DNA of 64,000 nucleotides from an uncultured Verrucomicrobiota bacterium (lineage in GTDB: Bacteria; Verrucomicrobiota; Verrucomicrobiia; Limisphaerales; UBA9464). A program made the translations under genes and the position numbers. The notes under the pieces were generated by a model. The model had not been told where the DNA came from. It ran no database searches and saw nothing but the letters and a program-made list of their open reading frames with translations. This document shows positions 34,339 to 45,165 of this stretch, piece by piece (within the stretch, counting starts at the first letter, position 1; each line of letters starts with the position of its first letter). The DNA lies in contig CAIXUG010000018.1 of the NCBI GenBank assembly GCA_903922605.1, positions 1-64,000 of the forward strand, written 5' to 3'.

Positions 34339-34459
34339 GCGTTTTGGAGTGCGCCGGTGCTCCGGCGCTTTGCACGGGCGGACGCCTCTTTTCCCGGTAG
34401 CGTTCGGCTGCCGTTTGCCACCTCGCAACGCGGCGCGGCAGCGCCGCACTCCACAACGC
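34339..34459. repeat. Dispersed 120-bp palindromic element, copy B (reversed)
   Basis: Starts GCGTTTTGGAGTGCGCCGG and ends GCACTCCACAACGC. Its reverse complement aligns with copy A at 27481-27603 along both ends (GGAGTGCGGCGCTG and GTGCAAAGCGCCGGAGCACC), with a divergent middle. It fills the gap between the convergent FHA and sugar-dehydrogenase genes; the remaining bases 34155-34338 and 34460-34510 carry nothing I can support. Confidence 0.85.
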
Positions 34460-34510
34460 TGGCGCGCCCAATGAATGCCCCGAGACGTTTGCCTGAACGA
34501 ACTGGCCGGC

Positions 34511-35851
34511 TCAGTTCGCCGCCGCCCGCTCCTCAGGCACGATCTTCCAGATCTTGCCCCGGCCCGGTGTGAGCGTGGTGGAGCCGTTCGTCAGCACATA
34601 GACCTCACCGTCGTTGTCCTGACCAAACGCAGTCACACAGCCGAAGAATTTGCCCGCCCCGCTCACCCGCAGCGGTTCCACCGCCCACTGGCCCTTGCCA
34701 GCGGCCGGCCGTCGCGCAACGAAGAGCCGGCCCTGCGGCTGCCCCTGGGTGCCCGACCAGTCGCCGTAGATGTAATGGCCGGTGAATTCGGGCATCGCCT
34801 TGCCCCGGTACACGTAGCCGCCCGTCACGCTGCAACCGAGCGCCTCGGGATCCTGGTGCCAGCCGCTGATGTTCTTGTACACCGCGATCGGGTCGATCAG
34901 GGGCTCGCCGCGCAACCCCTTTTCGGCCTTGGGTTCGGAAGGCGGGAGTTCCGGGTGCTCCCGGTTCATGCCGTCAAAGCCCTCGCGCAGCGGCCAGCCG
35001 TAATTGCCGCCCTTGGCGATGATGTTCACTTCCTCCCAGCGCATCTGGCCGACATCGCCTTCGTAAAGCTCATGGTTGCCGCCCTGATCGAACGAAATCG
35101 CCCAAGGGTTGCGAATGCCGTAGGCGTAAATTTCCGGCCGGCCCTCCTTGCCATTGGCAAACGGGTTGTCGCGGGGGATGACATACGCCCGGCCGGTCTG
35201 GGAATCGGCCGAGTTCACGTCGATGCGGAGAATCTTGGCGAGCAGGGTGTGGAGATTCTGGCCGTTGCCTTCGGGCACGTGACCCAGGCCGATGTCGCAG
35301 CCCTTCGGCCCGCCGCCGTCGCCCACGGAAATGTAGAGGAAACCGTCGGGCCCGAACGCAATCCGGCCGCCGTTGTGGTTGAAGTACGGCTTGTCCACCT
35401 CGAGCACGATCGTTTCCGAGGCCGGATCCACCTTCAGCGGCTCGGCGGCGGGCAGCGTGAATTCGCTTACCCGCAGCGTGCAGTCGTACTCCGCCGGCGC
35501 GCTCGCGCGGCGAGGGGCGGTGTAGCAGGCGAAGAGCCGGCGATTCCTGGCGAATTCCGGATGCAGCGCCAGGCAGAGCAGGCCGCGTTCGTCGAAGGAA
35601 TTCTGGTTGATCGCCGAGAGCACGCCCCGGAGGTCCGCGACCGGCGTCTCGGTCAGTCCGCCTCCGGCCTTCATCAGGCGGATGTAGCCGACCTGGTCGG
35701 CCACGAGCGCCCGGCCATCGGGCAGCGGCACGAAACTCACCGGCTCAACCACGCCGTCGCCGACGAGCTTGAGCGAGACATGGGCGGGCTCGGCCTGGAC
35801 CGAGACGGAAACGGCCAGGGCGGCCGTCAGCAGCAGTGCGGGAATTTTCAT
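34511..35851 (-). CDS. PQQ-dependent sugar dehydrogenase-like secreted protein
   Basis: About 446 residues; the ATG at 35851 begins a signal peptide MKIPALLLTAALAVSVSVQA, while the frame open to 36067 is non-coding upstream. It is a six-bladed propeller of the soluble glucose/sorbosone dehydrogenase type: PLPDGRALVADQVGYIRL, DERGLLCLALHPEF, FNHNGGRIAFGPDGFLYISV with GDGG, YGIRNPWAISFD and EVNIIAKGGNYGWPLREG are family landmarks, including the His/Arg that contact PQQ and calcium. It would oxidise sugars in the periplasm. No PQQ biosynthesis genes are in the window. Confidence 0.9.
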   Translation of the reverse strand: MKIPALLLTAALAVSVSVQAEPAHVSLKLVGDGVVEPVSFVPLPDGRALVADQVGYIRLMKAGGGLTETPVADLRGVLSAINQNSFDERGLLCLALHPEFARNRRLFACYTAPRRASAPAEYDCTLRVSEFTLPAAEPLKVDPASETIVLEVDKPYFNHNGGRIAFGPDGFLYISVGDGGGPKGCDIGLGHVPEGNGQNLHTLLAKILRIDVNSADSQTGRAYVIPRDNPFANGKEGRPEIYAYGIRNPWAISFDQGGNHELYEGDVGQMRWEEVNIIAKGGNYGWPLREGFDGMNREHPELPPSEPKAEKGLRGEPLIDPIAVYKNISGWHQDPEALGCSVTGGYVYRGKAMPEFTGHYIYGDWSGTQGQPQGRLFVARRPAAGKGQWAVEPLRVSGAGKFFGCVTAFGQDNDGEVYVLTNGSTTLTPGRGKIWKIVPEERAAAN

Positions 35852-35915
35852 TGGTGAACGGGCGCACGATAAGCAGCTTTGGCCGGATGGGAAGGGGCGA
35901 GTTGCCGGCCTGTAT

Positions 35916-35950
35916 CCTAATCCCAATCTTAATCTTCCTCGTAATCCTGG
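35916..35950. repeat. Hexamer (GATTAN) repeat run, copy 2 (single arm)
   Basis: CTAATC-CCAATC-TTAATC-TTCCTC-GTAATC-CTGGTC read head to tail; this is one arm of the element seen complete at 28471-28564 and 39112-39188. It lies in the 340-bp interval between the divergent sugar dehydrogenase and rhodanese genes, in which I see no other feature. Confidence 0.65.
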
Positions 35951-36192
35951 TCGCGGGACACAGGTGGACTGGTCAGGCCGCAGCCAGTTGGCGGCGGCCC
36001 ATGCCACCTTGCGCCGGCCAGAAAATGGATTTGCACAAGCCACCGTCCCGACTACCTGTTTCAGCATTCCAGGCCGCGCGGGTCAGCTGCGCGGATCGCC
36101 ACTGAAGCGGCTTGCAAATAAGGTCGCCGGTGGTCGCCGACCTCAGGGTTGAGGCCGGGAAAACTGAAACGCACCGTGATCAAAACGACACC

Positions 36193-36579
36193 ATGAAAAA
36201 GCTGTTCGCCCTGTTCGCCACCCTGCTGCTCGCCGGTTCCGCCTTCGCTGCGGAGTTTCCCGACATCACGATTTCTGAGGTTAAGGAACTCGCCCTGTCG
36301 AAGAAGGCCGTGATCATCGACGTCAACGGCACCGAGTCGTATGCCAAGGGACATGTCCCCGGCGCGCTCGATTTCGACGTCATCGAGAACAATTTTGCCA
36401 AGGCCCTGCCGGCGGACAAGAACACCCTGATCATCGCCTATTGCGGCGGACCGCAGTGCAAGGCCTATCAGGAGGCCGCCAAGGCCGCGGAGAAGCTCGG
36501 CTACAAGAACGTGAGGCACATGTCCGCCGGCATCTCCGGTTGGAACAAGGCCGGTGCGCCGACCGAAGCGGCCAAGTAA
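36193..36579 (+). CDS. Exported single-domain rhodanese
   Basis: A 128-residue protein with a signal peptide (MKKLFALFATLLLAGSAFA) and one rhodanese domain. The domain has VIIDVNGTESYAKGHVPGAL and the active-site loop IAYCGGPQCKAYQEA with catalytic Cys as the first residue of CGGPQC. A second Cys lies five residues on. Periplasmic single-domain rhodaneses carry persulfide sulfur or act in redox relay; the substrate is unknown. Start chosen at 36193 because upstream codons do not form a signal. A strong terminator follows 20 bp downstream, so it is monocistronic. Confidence 0.9.
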   Translation: MKKLFALFATLLLAGSAFAAEFPDITISEVKELALSKKAVIIDVNGTESYAKGHVPGALDFDVIENNFAKALPADKNTLIIAYCGGPQCKAYQEAAKAAEKLGYKNVRHMSAGISGWNKAGAPTEAAK

Positions 36580-36598
36580 GCTGGACTCATTTTATCAG

Positions 36599-36634
36599 AC
36601 GGGCGTCCTCGCAAAGGACGCCCGTTTTGCGTTT
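36599..36634 (+). terminator. Rho-independent terminator after rhodanese gene
   Basis: ACGGGCGTCCT pairs perfectly with AGGACGCCCGT around the 5-base loop CGCAA, followed by TTTGCGTTT. The 11-bp GC-rich stem and T-rich tail lie between the convergent rhodanese and ligA genes. Confidence 0.88.
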
Positions 36635-36671
36635 CCACCCGGAAGTTCCGATCGGAACCGGCGCTGACGGC

Positions 36672-39188
<2,517 letters not shown>

Positions 39189-39272
39189 AAACAACCAATC
39201 CTCCTTGCCCGCTTGACCACCTCGCGCGACGGGCGGACGCTTCCATGCACTCCCCTTGAGAAGTGCTGCGGC

Positions 39273-40154
39273 ATGAACTCCTTCGCCGATCCATTGCCCG
39301 TCGTGCTCGTGACCGGTGCCAGCTCCGGGCTGGGACTGGCCATCGCGCGCCAACTGTCCACGCTGCCCTACCGCCTCGTGCTTACGGCCCGGGAAGGTTC
39401 CATGGGCCGTTTCACTGCGGCGGGGATCACCGCCACTGACCGAATTCACCTGTTGCCGTTGGAGGTGGCGGAATCCGCGCAACGGGAGGCCGTCATCCGC
39501 GAGATTGAGCGCCGCTGGGGCGGGGTGGATGTCCTCATCAACAACGCCGGCATTGCCTACCGGGCCGTGGCCGAGCACTGGGACGACGCGGCCTGGCGCG
39601 ACATCATGGAGGTGGACGTGCGCGCGCCGCTCGATCTCGCGCGGCTCGTGTTGCCCGGGATGCGTGAGAAGCGGGCCGGGCGCATCCTCAACGTCTCCTC
39701 GGTCGGCGGCATGATGGCGATGCCCACCATGTCGCTGTACAGCGCGGCGAAATTCGCGCTCGAAGGGGCCTCGGAATCGCTGTGGTACGAGGTACGGCCG
39801 TGGGGCGTACATGTGTCGCTCATCGAGCCGGGGTTCATCCGCTCCGACTCTTTCCGCAACACGCGGTTCACGCAGCGGAGCTTCGCGGCGGCGATGGATC
39901 ACCACGATCCCTACCACGCGCATTACCAGTACATGGCCGCCTTCATCGAGCGCATGATGGAGCGCACCGTGGCCACGCCCGAACGGGTTTCCGCCCGTGT
40001 GGTGAAAACCCTCCACCAGCGCAACCCGCCCCTGCGCGTGTACGCCACGCCCGACGCCCACCTCTTCGCGCTGCTGCGCCGCCTGCTGCCGCGCGGGATG
40101 TACCACTGCGTGCTTTACCGCGCCCTCCCGGACGTGCGGCGGTGGGGAGGGTAA
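39273..40154 (+). CDS. Short-chain dehydrogenase/reductase (SDR)
   Basis: A 293-residue classical SDR from the ATG at 39273 (the frame is open from 39213). The NAD(P)-binding motif is TGASSGLG at 14-21, NNAG begins at 90, the catalytic triad is Ser143 (NVSSVGG), Tyr156 and Lys160 (YSAAK). The C-terminal half contains WGVHVSLIEPGFIRSDSF. Substrate is unknown; proteins of this length often act on fatty acyl, retinol-like or sugar substrates. No operon partner. Confidence 0.92.
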   Translation: MNSFADPLPVVLVTGASSGLGLAIARQLSTLPYRLVLTAREGSMGRFTAAGITATDRIHLLPLEVAESAQREAVIREIERRWGGVDVLINNAGIAYRAVAEHWDDAAWRDIMEVDVRAPLDLARLVLPGMREKRAGRILNVSSVGGMMAMPTMSLYSAAKFALEGASESLWYEVRPWGVHVSLIEPGFIRSDSFRNTRFTQRSFAAAMDHHDPYHAHYQYMAAFIERMMERTVATPERVSARVVKTLHQRNPPLRVYATPDAHLFALLRRLLPRGMYHCVLYRALPDVRRWGG

Positions 40155-40176
40155 ACCCTCCAATTCGGCGCGTACG

Positions 40177-40677
40177 TTACTTGCCCGTCTGCATGGAGGA
40201 ATTCACGAGTTTCCGAAGCTCCACCAACTCGACTGCCTGGGTGAAGCCCGGTTCGTCGGTGGTGGGAATGTATTTGGGAAAGATTATTTCCGACCAAAAG
40301 CTTGCATAAGGTTTTGATCCGGCAGTCCTGATTGGCATTCGGCCACGTCCCTCCCCGGAGATCTGGTAGGCGTGAGTCTTTTTGTCCTCGATAAGAAAGA
40401 GGACGAAGGTTTCACCCTTTTGAGCCGTTGAGCTATCGCAAGTCCACGTCGGTGAAGCGAGAAACCTGACCGCCTCTTGGGAAGCGCCCTTCCAAACCTC
40501 GGTGACGTTGGCCTTGGCGTATTTTTTGCCAATGAGCGGACGGGTCACCGATGACACTTTGGCGACCACTATCAGGTCACTTTGCCTGACCAGCTCTTCA
40601 AAAGGAATCCGGGCGACCTTGCCGAGCACCTGTGACGCAGTGCCCAGTGCGAGCAATACGGCAAGCAGGGTGCGCAT
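40177..40677 (-). CDS. Small exported protein of unknown function
   Basis: A 166-residue protein with a signal peptide (TLLAVLLALGTASQVLG). The mature part (FEELVRQSDLIVVAKVSSVT, VTEVWKGAS, KGETFVLFLIED) has the pattern of small secreted beta-barrel proteins in which a potential carrier of substrate is never assigned. Composition is more AT-rich than its neighbours. It is convergent with the SDR gene. I do not recognise the family. Confidence 0.6.
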   Translation of the reverse strand: MRTLLAVLLALGTASQVLGKVARIPFEELVRQSDLIVVAKVSSVTRPLIGKKYAKANVTEVWKGASQEAVRFLASPTWTCDSSTAQKGETFVLFLIEDKKTHAYQISGEGRGRMPIRTAGSKPYASFWSEIIFPKYIPTTDEPGFTQAVELVELRKLVNSSMQTGK

Positions 40678-40726
40678 GGTCGGCCAACTCCCGGCGCCCG
40701 GCTCAGGCCTCTAACTGTTTCGCCGG

Positions 40727-40984
40727 TTAATCTGACTTTTTCCGCAATTCCTTAACCACGGCACTGCCCAGCATATAATAGAAAAGCGACACGAAGAAAA
40801 TCACGCCGAAACACACCGGAGCAATGATGGGCTCGAGGCCGGACATCTGCCCTTTGCCGCACCAATACAAAGCGAGCGGGGCAAATGTGATGGCGACGCC
40901 CTGCAATGCCGCGATCACGAAAAAAAACGGTGACTGCGCAAACCTCCGCTGGCTGGGGTGGATTTGGACGGCGACTTTATCCAT
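40727..40984 (-). CDS. Small two-helix membrane protein of unknown function
   Basis: An 85-residue protein with two hydrophobic segments, FFFVIAALQGVAITFAPLAL and IIAPVCFGVIFFVSLFYYML, and a basic C-terminal tail (VKELRKKSD). No family recognised. It lies between the unknown secreted protein and the cysteine desulfurase, all on the minus strand. Its lower GC content resembles the preceding small gene. Confidence 0.55.
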   Translation of the reverse strand: MDKVAVQIHPSQRRFAQSPFFFVIAALQGVAITFAPLALYWCGKGQMSGLEPIIAPVCFGVIFFVSLFYYMLGSAVVKELRKKSD

Positions 40985-41043
40985 ATATTCTCGCGGTGTT
41001 ATCAGTCTGACTCAAAATCAACGCCCGAGCCGAGCAGTGTCGC

Positions 41044-42315
41044 TCAGGCGGCTACCGTTTCCTCTTCCCTCTTCGCCTCGGCGAGGTCGGTTTCGTGCTT
41101 TTCGCGGGCGGCCTCGATGTCGTAAGTTTCGTTGTCCGGGTGTTCCGGATTGAGCGGCGAGATGTCGCGCAGGCGCTGGATCAGGCCGGGCAGGTGCTTG
41201 ATGAGGTAATCCACCTCTTCCTCGGTGTTGTAGATGCCGAGGCTGAAGCGCACCGAGCCGCGCGCGCGCATCGGCGGCAGGCCCATCGCCATCAGCACGT
41301 GCGAGGGGGCGAGCGAGCCGGTGGTGCAGGCCGAACCGCTGCTGGCGCAGATGCCCAGGCCATCCAGCAGGAGCAGGATTGCCTCGGCCTCCACGAAATC
41401 GAACGCGATGTTCGCCGTGTTGGGCAGGCGGTGCTCCTTGTTGCCGTTGCGGACGGTGTTGGGGATGTTCGTGAGGATGAAATTCTCCAGCCGGTCGCGC
41501 AGGGCACGCACGCGGGTGTTCTCATCGTGCAAGGACGCGACCGCCAGATCGGCCGCCCGGCCAAAGGCGACGATGTTCGCGACGCTCTCGGTGCCGCCGC
41601 GACGGCCGCGCTCCTGGTGGCCGCCGATGAGGTAGGGCTGAAACTTGGTGCGCCGCTTGATGTAGAGCATCCCGACGCCCTTCGGCGCGTGGAGCTTGTG
41701 GGCGCTGAGGCTGAGGAAATCGACCCCCAGCTCCTTCACGTCGATCTTGAGCTTGCCCGGCACCTGCACGGCGTCGGTGTGGCAGAGCACGCCCTTGCTG
41801 CGGCAGATCGCGGCGATCTCGGCGATGGGGAAGATCACCCCCGTCTCGTTGTTCGCCATCATCACGGAGACGATGGCCGTGTCGGGCCGGATGGACTTTT
41901 CCAGCAGATGCACGTCGAGCGAACCGTCGCTCTCCACCGGCAGGTAGGTGACGTCGTAGCCCTTTTTCTGGAGGAATTCGCCGAAATTGATGTTCGCCGA
42001 GTGTTCGACCTTCGTCGTGATGACGTGCTTCTTGCCCGGGTTCATGAACAGCGCGCTGTTGATGGCGCTGTTGTTGGACTCGGTGCCGCAGCTCGTGAAG
42101 ACGACTTCCTTCGGATCGGCGTTGATGAGCGCCGCGACCTGTTCGCGGGCCTTTTCGACGTGGCCGTGGACCTGCGCGCCGAACGCATAGGCGCTGGAGG
42201 GATTGCCCCAGAAATCGCGGAGGAAAGGGATCATGGCGTCCACGACCTCGGGCGCCACCCGGGTGGTGGCGTTGTTGTCGAAGTAGTAGACATGTTTCGG
42301 TTCGGACTGGCTCAT
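41044..42315 (-). CDS. Cysteine desulfurase (NifS/IscS type)
   Basis: A 423-residue PLP enzyme that removes sulfur from cysteine for Fe-S cluster and thiolation pathways. Start chosen at 42315 (MSQSEPKHVYYFDNNATTRV). His105 (VEHSA), Asp181 (CHTDAVQ), the PLP Lys207 (SLSAHKLHAPKGVG) and catalytic Cys330 in ASSGSACTTG are all present; this ordering matches group I (NifS/IscS) enzymes. The tail from 400 is highly charged (EAAREKHETDLAEAKREEE). It faces the cys operon across a 340-bp divergent region, placing two sulfur pathways side by side. Confidence 0.93.
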   Translation of the reverse strand: MSQSEPKHVYYFDNNATTRVAPEVVDAMIPFLRDFWGNPSSAYAFGAQVHGHVEKAREQVAALINADPKEVVFTSCGTESNNSAINSALFMNPGKKHVITTKVEHSANINFGEFLQKKGYDVTYLPVESDGSLDVHLLEKSIRPDTAIVSVMMANNETGVIFPIAEIAAICRSKGVLCHTDAVQVPGKLKIDVKELGVDFLSLSAHKLHAPKGVGMLYIKRRTKFQPYLIGGHQERGRRGGTESVANIVAFGRAADLAVASLHDENTRVRALRDRLENFILTNIPNTVRNGNKEHRLPNTANIAFDFVEAEAILLLLDGLGICASSGSACTTGSLAPSHVLMAMGLPPMRARGSVRFSLGIYNTEEEVDYLIKHLPGLIQRLRDISPLNPEHPDNETYDIEAAREKHETDLAEAKREEETVAA

Positions 42316-42430
42316 AAACGGCAAAATCAAAGCGGACGAAAAGACTCCGGTAAGCTAAGCCGTGGCAAAACATGCGCAAGACACGAAATCCGGCGTGCTT
42401 GGCTGGCTCTCCCTTGAAAACCCGGCGCAA

Positions 42431-42506
42431 GGTGGGGCGAGCGTCCTCGCGAGCCGCTGCGGCCTAGGTCTGGGGTAGCCCGGCTCGCGGGGACGCTCGC
42501 CCCACC
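42431..42506. repeat. Inverted repeat with 26-bp arms
   Basis: Left arm GGTGGGGCGAGCGTCCTCGC and continuing GAGCCG is complementary to CGGCTCGCGGGGACGCTCGC and CCCACC at 42481-42506, with one mismatch in 26 and a 24-base centre. It lies in the divergent region between the cysteine desulfurase gene and cysI. The rest of 42316-42655 holds both promoters but I can name no box in it. Confidence 0.8.
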
Positions 42507-42655
42507 GGGCTCCCTTCAATCTGAAAAACTTGGCTGTTTCATTTTTCCACGGCTGCGATTTGCTTACCGTTCTCGGGTGAGTGAACGCCAGAAATGCCAT
42601 TGACCGGCCTCCGCTGTGAGTTAAGATACTCATCCTTTGTGACACGCTAATGATT

Positions 42656-44356
42656 ATGTCTGCGACCGCTCCAGTATCCATTGCCCCGCCCGGCGCCAAG
42701 CCCTCCCGCAACGAAGAGCTGAAGACCGCCATCCCGACCCTCGCCGGCAACCTCGCCGCGACCCTGAACGACCCGAGCGCCCTCTGCTTTTCGGCGGACG
42801 ACGAGCAGTTCATGAAATTCCACGGCATCTACCAGCAGGATGACCGCGACCTGCGGAAAACGGGGAAGCACTACATCTGGATGATCCGTGGGCGCATCCC
42901 CGGCGGCGTGCTCAGCTCGCGGCAGTATCTGGTCTATGACCGCCTCGCGAAGAACTACGGCAACCAGACCCTGCGCATCACCTCGCGCCAGAGCTTCCAG
43001 TTCCACGGCGTGGTGAAGTCGGGCCTCGGGCCGCTCATGAAGCAGCTCAACGAGGCGATGATGGACACCATCGCGGCCTGCGGCGACGTGAACCGCAACG
43101 TGATGGCCCCGCCCGCCCCGGCCCGCAACGGCCTGCAGGCGCAGGTGCTTGCCGACGCCAGCCGCGTTTCGCTCGCGCTCGCGCCGAAGACGAAGGCGTA
43201 TCACTCCATCTGGGTCGAAGGCGTGCAGCTCGACCTCAGCGCGCCGGAGAACAAGGACTTCGTGGACCCGCTCTACGGCCAGACCTATCTGCCGCGGAAG
43301 TTCAAGACCGCCTTCGCCATCCAGCCGACGAACGACGTGGACATCCTCACGAACTGCCTCGGCTACATCGCCATCGAGGAGGACGGGAAGCTCCTTGGTT
43401 ACAACCTCACGGTCGGCGGCGGCCTTGGTCGCAGTCACGGCAACGAGGAAACGTTTCCGCGCATCGCCGATGTCATCGGGTTCATCACGCCTGAGCAGCT
43501 GATCGAGGTGTCGCAGAACGTGCTGAAGATCCACCGCGACTTCGGTGACCGCACTAACCGCAAGCACGCCCGGCTCAAGTACGTGCTCGAGGAAAAGGGC
43601 GCGGCCTGGTTCCGCGAGGAACTCGAAACGCGCCTCGGCTACAAGCTGCCCGATGCGAAGCCCTTCAAGTTCGAGAAGCAGGGCGACCACTTCAACTGGG
43701 ACACGGCCGCCGACGGCACGAAGTTCCTCGGCCTGTATGTAGAGGCCGGCCGCATCAAGGACAAGGACGGCTACCGCCTGAAGACCGCACTGGTGAAGAT
43801 CGCGGAGCAGTTCAACCCGGAGTTCCGCCTGACACCCTCGCAGAATGTGATTCTCGCGAACATTGCCGCCGCTGATCAGGCTGCGGTCACGCAGGTGCTC
43901 GCCGATCACGGCATTCCGGTCACGAACCAGGCCACGGCCATCCGCCGGGCCTCGATGGCCTGCCCGTCCATGCCCACCTGCGGCCTCGGCCTCGCCGAGA
44001 GCGAACGCTACCTGCCGGCGCTGATGACGAACATCGAGGGCCTGCTCGCCGAGGTCGGCCTGTCGGAACAGGAGATCATCATCCGCATGACCGGTTGCCC
44101 GAACGGCTGTGCCCGTCCCTACATGGCGGAGATCGGCTTCGTTGGCAAAGGCCCCGGCCGCTACCAGCTATATCTCGGCGGCAACGAGGCCTGCACCCGC
44201 CTCAACCGTCTTTACAAGGATGTCGTCAAAGACCCGGAGATCATCAACGAACTGCGCCCGCTCCTGACGCGTTACGCGCAGGAACGCGTGGGTGCCGAGC
44301 GCTTCGGCGACTGGGTCGAGCGGACGGTTTGGAAGGAAGCGTCCGCCGCCAACTGA
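42656..44356 (+). CDS. cysI: Assimilatory sulfite reductase haemoprotein (nitrite/sulfite reductase family)
   Basis: A 566-residue sirohaem/[4Fe-4S] enzyme that reduces sulfite to sulfide with six electrons. The cluster ligands appear as Cys-x5-Cys (ACPSMPTCGLGLAE) and Cys-x3-Cys (TGCPNGCARPY) near residues 436-485. Substrate-side residues TLRITSRQSFQFHGV and RKHARLKYVLEE fit the family. A nitrite reductase is a formal alternative, but the following cysH, cysD and cysN genes argue for sulfite. No flavoprotein CysJ is present, so electrons may come from ferredoxin. ATGs at 42650 and 42656 are both possible starts. Confidence 0.93.
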   Translation: MSATAPVSIAPPGAKPSRNEELKTAIPTLAGNLAATLNDPSALCFSADDEQFMKFHGIYQQDDRDLRKTGKHYIWMIRGRIPGGVLSSRQYLVYDRLAKNYGNQTLRITSRQSFQFHGVVKSGLGPLMKQLNEAMMDTIAACGDVNRNVMAPPAPARNGLQAQVLADASRVSLALAPKTKAYHSIWVEGVQLDLSAPENKDFVDPLYGQTYLPRKFKTAFAIQPTNDVDILTNCLGYIAIEEDGKLLGYNLTVGGGLGRSHGNEETFPRIADVIGFITPEQLIEVSQNVLKIHRDFGDRTNRKHARLKYVLEEKGAAWFREELETRLGYKLPDAKPFKFEKQGDHFNWDTAADGTKFLGLYVEAGRIKDKDGYRLKTALVKIAEQFNPEFRLTPSQNVILANIAAADQAAVTQVLADHGIPVTNQATAIRRASMACPSMPTCGLGLAESERYLPALMTNIEGLLAEVGLSEQEIIIRMTGCPNGCARPYMAEIGFVGKGPGRYQLYLGGNEACTRLNRLYKDVVKDPEIINELRPLLTRYAQERVGAERFGDWVERTVWKEASAAN

Positions 44357-44370
44357 TCCAATTAAGTCTT

Positions 44371-44405
44371 CCGCGTGAGGCTCACTAAGCCCCACGCGGA
44401 TTTTC
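44371..44405 (+). terminator. Hairpin with T-rich tail between cysI and cysH
   Basis: CCGCGTGAGGCT pairs with AGCCCCACGCGG with one mismatch around the loop CACTA, then ATTTTCCC. It resembles an intrinsic terminator or attenuator. cysH begins 20 bp later, so complete termination would require a separate promoter; partial read-through is more likely. Confidence 0.6.
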
Positions 44406-44425
44406 CCATTTAGCTGCTGATTCCC

Positions 44426-45097
44426 ATGACTCCTGAACAAATCGCCCAGGCCAATTCCGACCTGCACGGCAAGTCCGCCTTGGAAGTTGTCCGGTGGGCC
44501 ATCGCCCAGGCCGGCGGACGTGCCATTGTCTCCACCAATTTCCGGCCGTACGAGGCCGTGCTCCTGCACCTCGTTACGCAGGTGCAGCCGGACATCCAGG
44601 TGCTCTGGGTGGACCACGGCTACAACCGTCCCGCCACCTATAAGCACGCCGAGGCGTTGAAGGCGCAGCTCAAGCTGAACATCAGGGCCTTCGTGCCGAA
44701 GCTCACCGCCGCGCATTACGACGCGGTCTTCGGTGGCATGCCCGAGCCGACCCCCGAGAACGAGGAACTCATCAAGGCCTTCAGCACGACCATGAAGCTG
44801 GAGCCCTTCCAGCGCGGCATGCGCGAACTTGCCCCGACCGTCTGGCTCACCGCGCTCCGCAAGGTGCAGAACCCGAACCGCGCCGGTCTCGATATCGTCT
44901 CGCACGATGGCAATTTCGGCTCCCTGAAGGTCAGCCCCGTCTTCCACTGGAGCGACGCCGAGATGGAAGCCTACCTCGCGCAGCACAACCTCCCGAACGA
45001 GTGGGATTACTTCGATCCCGCCAAGGCCGACGAGAAGCGCGAATGCGGCCTGCACGCGGCCTGGGGCGGGAAGGCGGTCGGCGGCAAGAGCAACTAG
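44426..45097 (+). CDS. cysH: Phosphoadenylyl-sulfate reductase CysH-type
   Basis: A 223-residue PAPS/APS reductase producing sulfite. The PP-loop-like segment is AIVSTNFRPYEAVLLHLV, followed by VLWVDHGYNRPATYKHAE, and the active-site cysteine is in KRECGLHAAW near the C-terminus. This is the only cysteine in the protein; the paired Cys-Cys ligands of [4Fe-4S] APS reductases are absent, so the sequence favours a cluster-free PAPS reductase needing thioredoxin. It is the second gene of the cys cluster. Confidence 0.9.
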   Translation: MTPEQIAQANSDLHGKSALEVVRWAIAQAGGRAIVSTNFRPYEAVLLHLVTQVQPDIQVLWVDHGYNRPATYKHAEALKAQLKLNIRAFVPKLTAAHYDAVFGGMPEPTPENEELIKAFSTTMKLEPFQRGMRELAPTVWLTALRKVQNPNRAGLDIVSHDGNFGSLKVSPVFHWSDAEMEAYLAQHNLPNEWDYFDPAKADEKRECGLHAAWGGKAVGGKSN

Positions 45098-45159
45098 CAG
45101 ATCGCAGTTGGGAGATGGGGCACTTTGGCCGCCAACTCCCAACTGCCAACTCCCATCTT
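45097..45159. repeat. Heptamer repeat hairpin between cysH and cysD
   Basis: GCAGATC-GCAGTTG-GGAGATG read forward, a 14-base spacer, then CCAACTC-CCAACTG-CCAACTC-CCATCTT. The left and right blocks are complementary (GCAGTTGGGAGATGG against CCAACTCCCAACTGC), so the block can fold. The same heptamers bracket the four-helix-bundle gene at 46105-46132 and 46509-46536. Confidence 0.8.
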
Positions 45160-45165
45160 CTTTCC

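Noticed and set aside
34163-34572. Several overlapping ORFs of 69-102 codons
   Set aside because: They fall in the dispersed palindromic element, and similar peptides arise from the other copy at 27.5 kb; these are repeat artefacts.
42316-42655. Possible riboswitch (SAM or similar) before cysI
   Set aside because: I looked for the expected stems and conserved cores and found only the 26-base inverted repeat; no riboswitch pattern could be supported.
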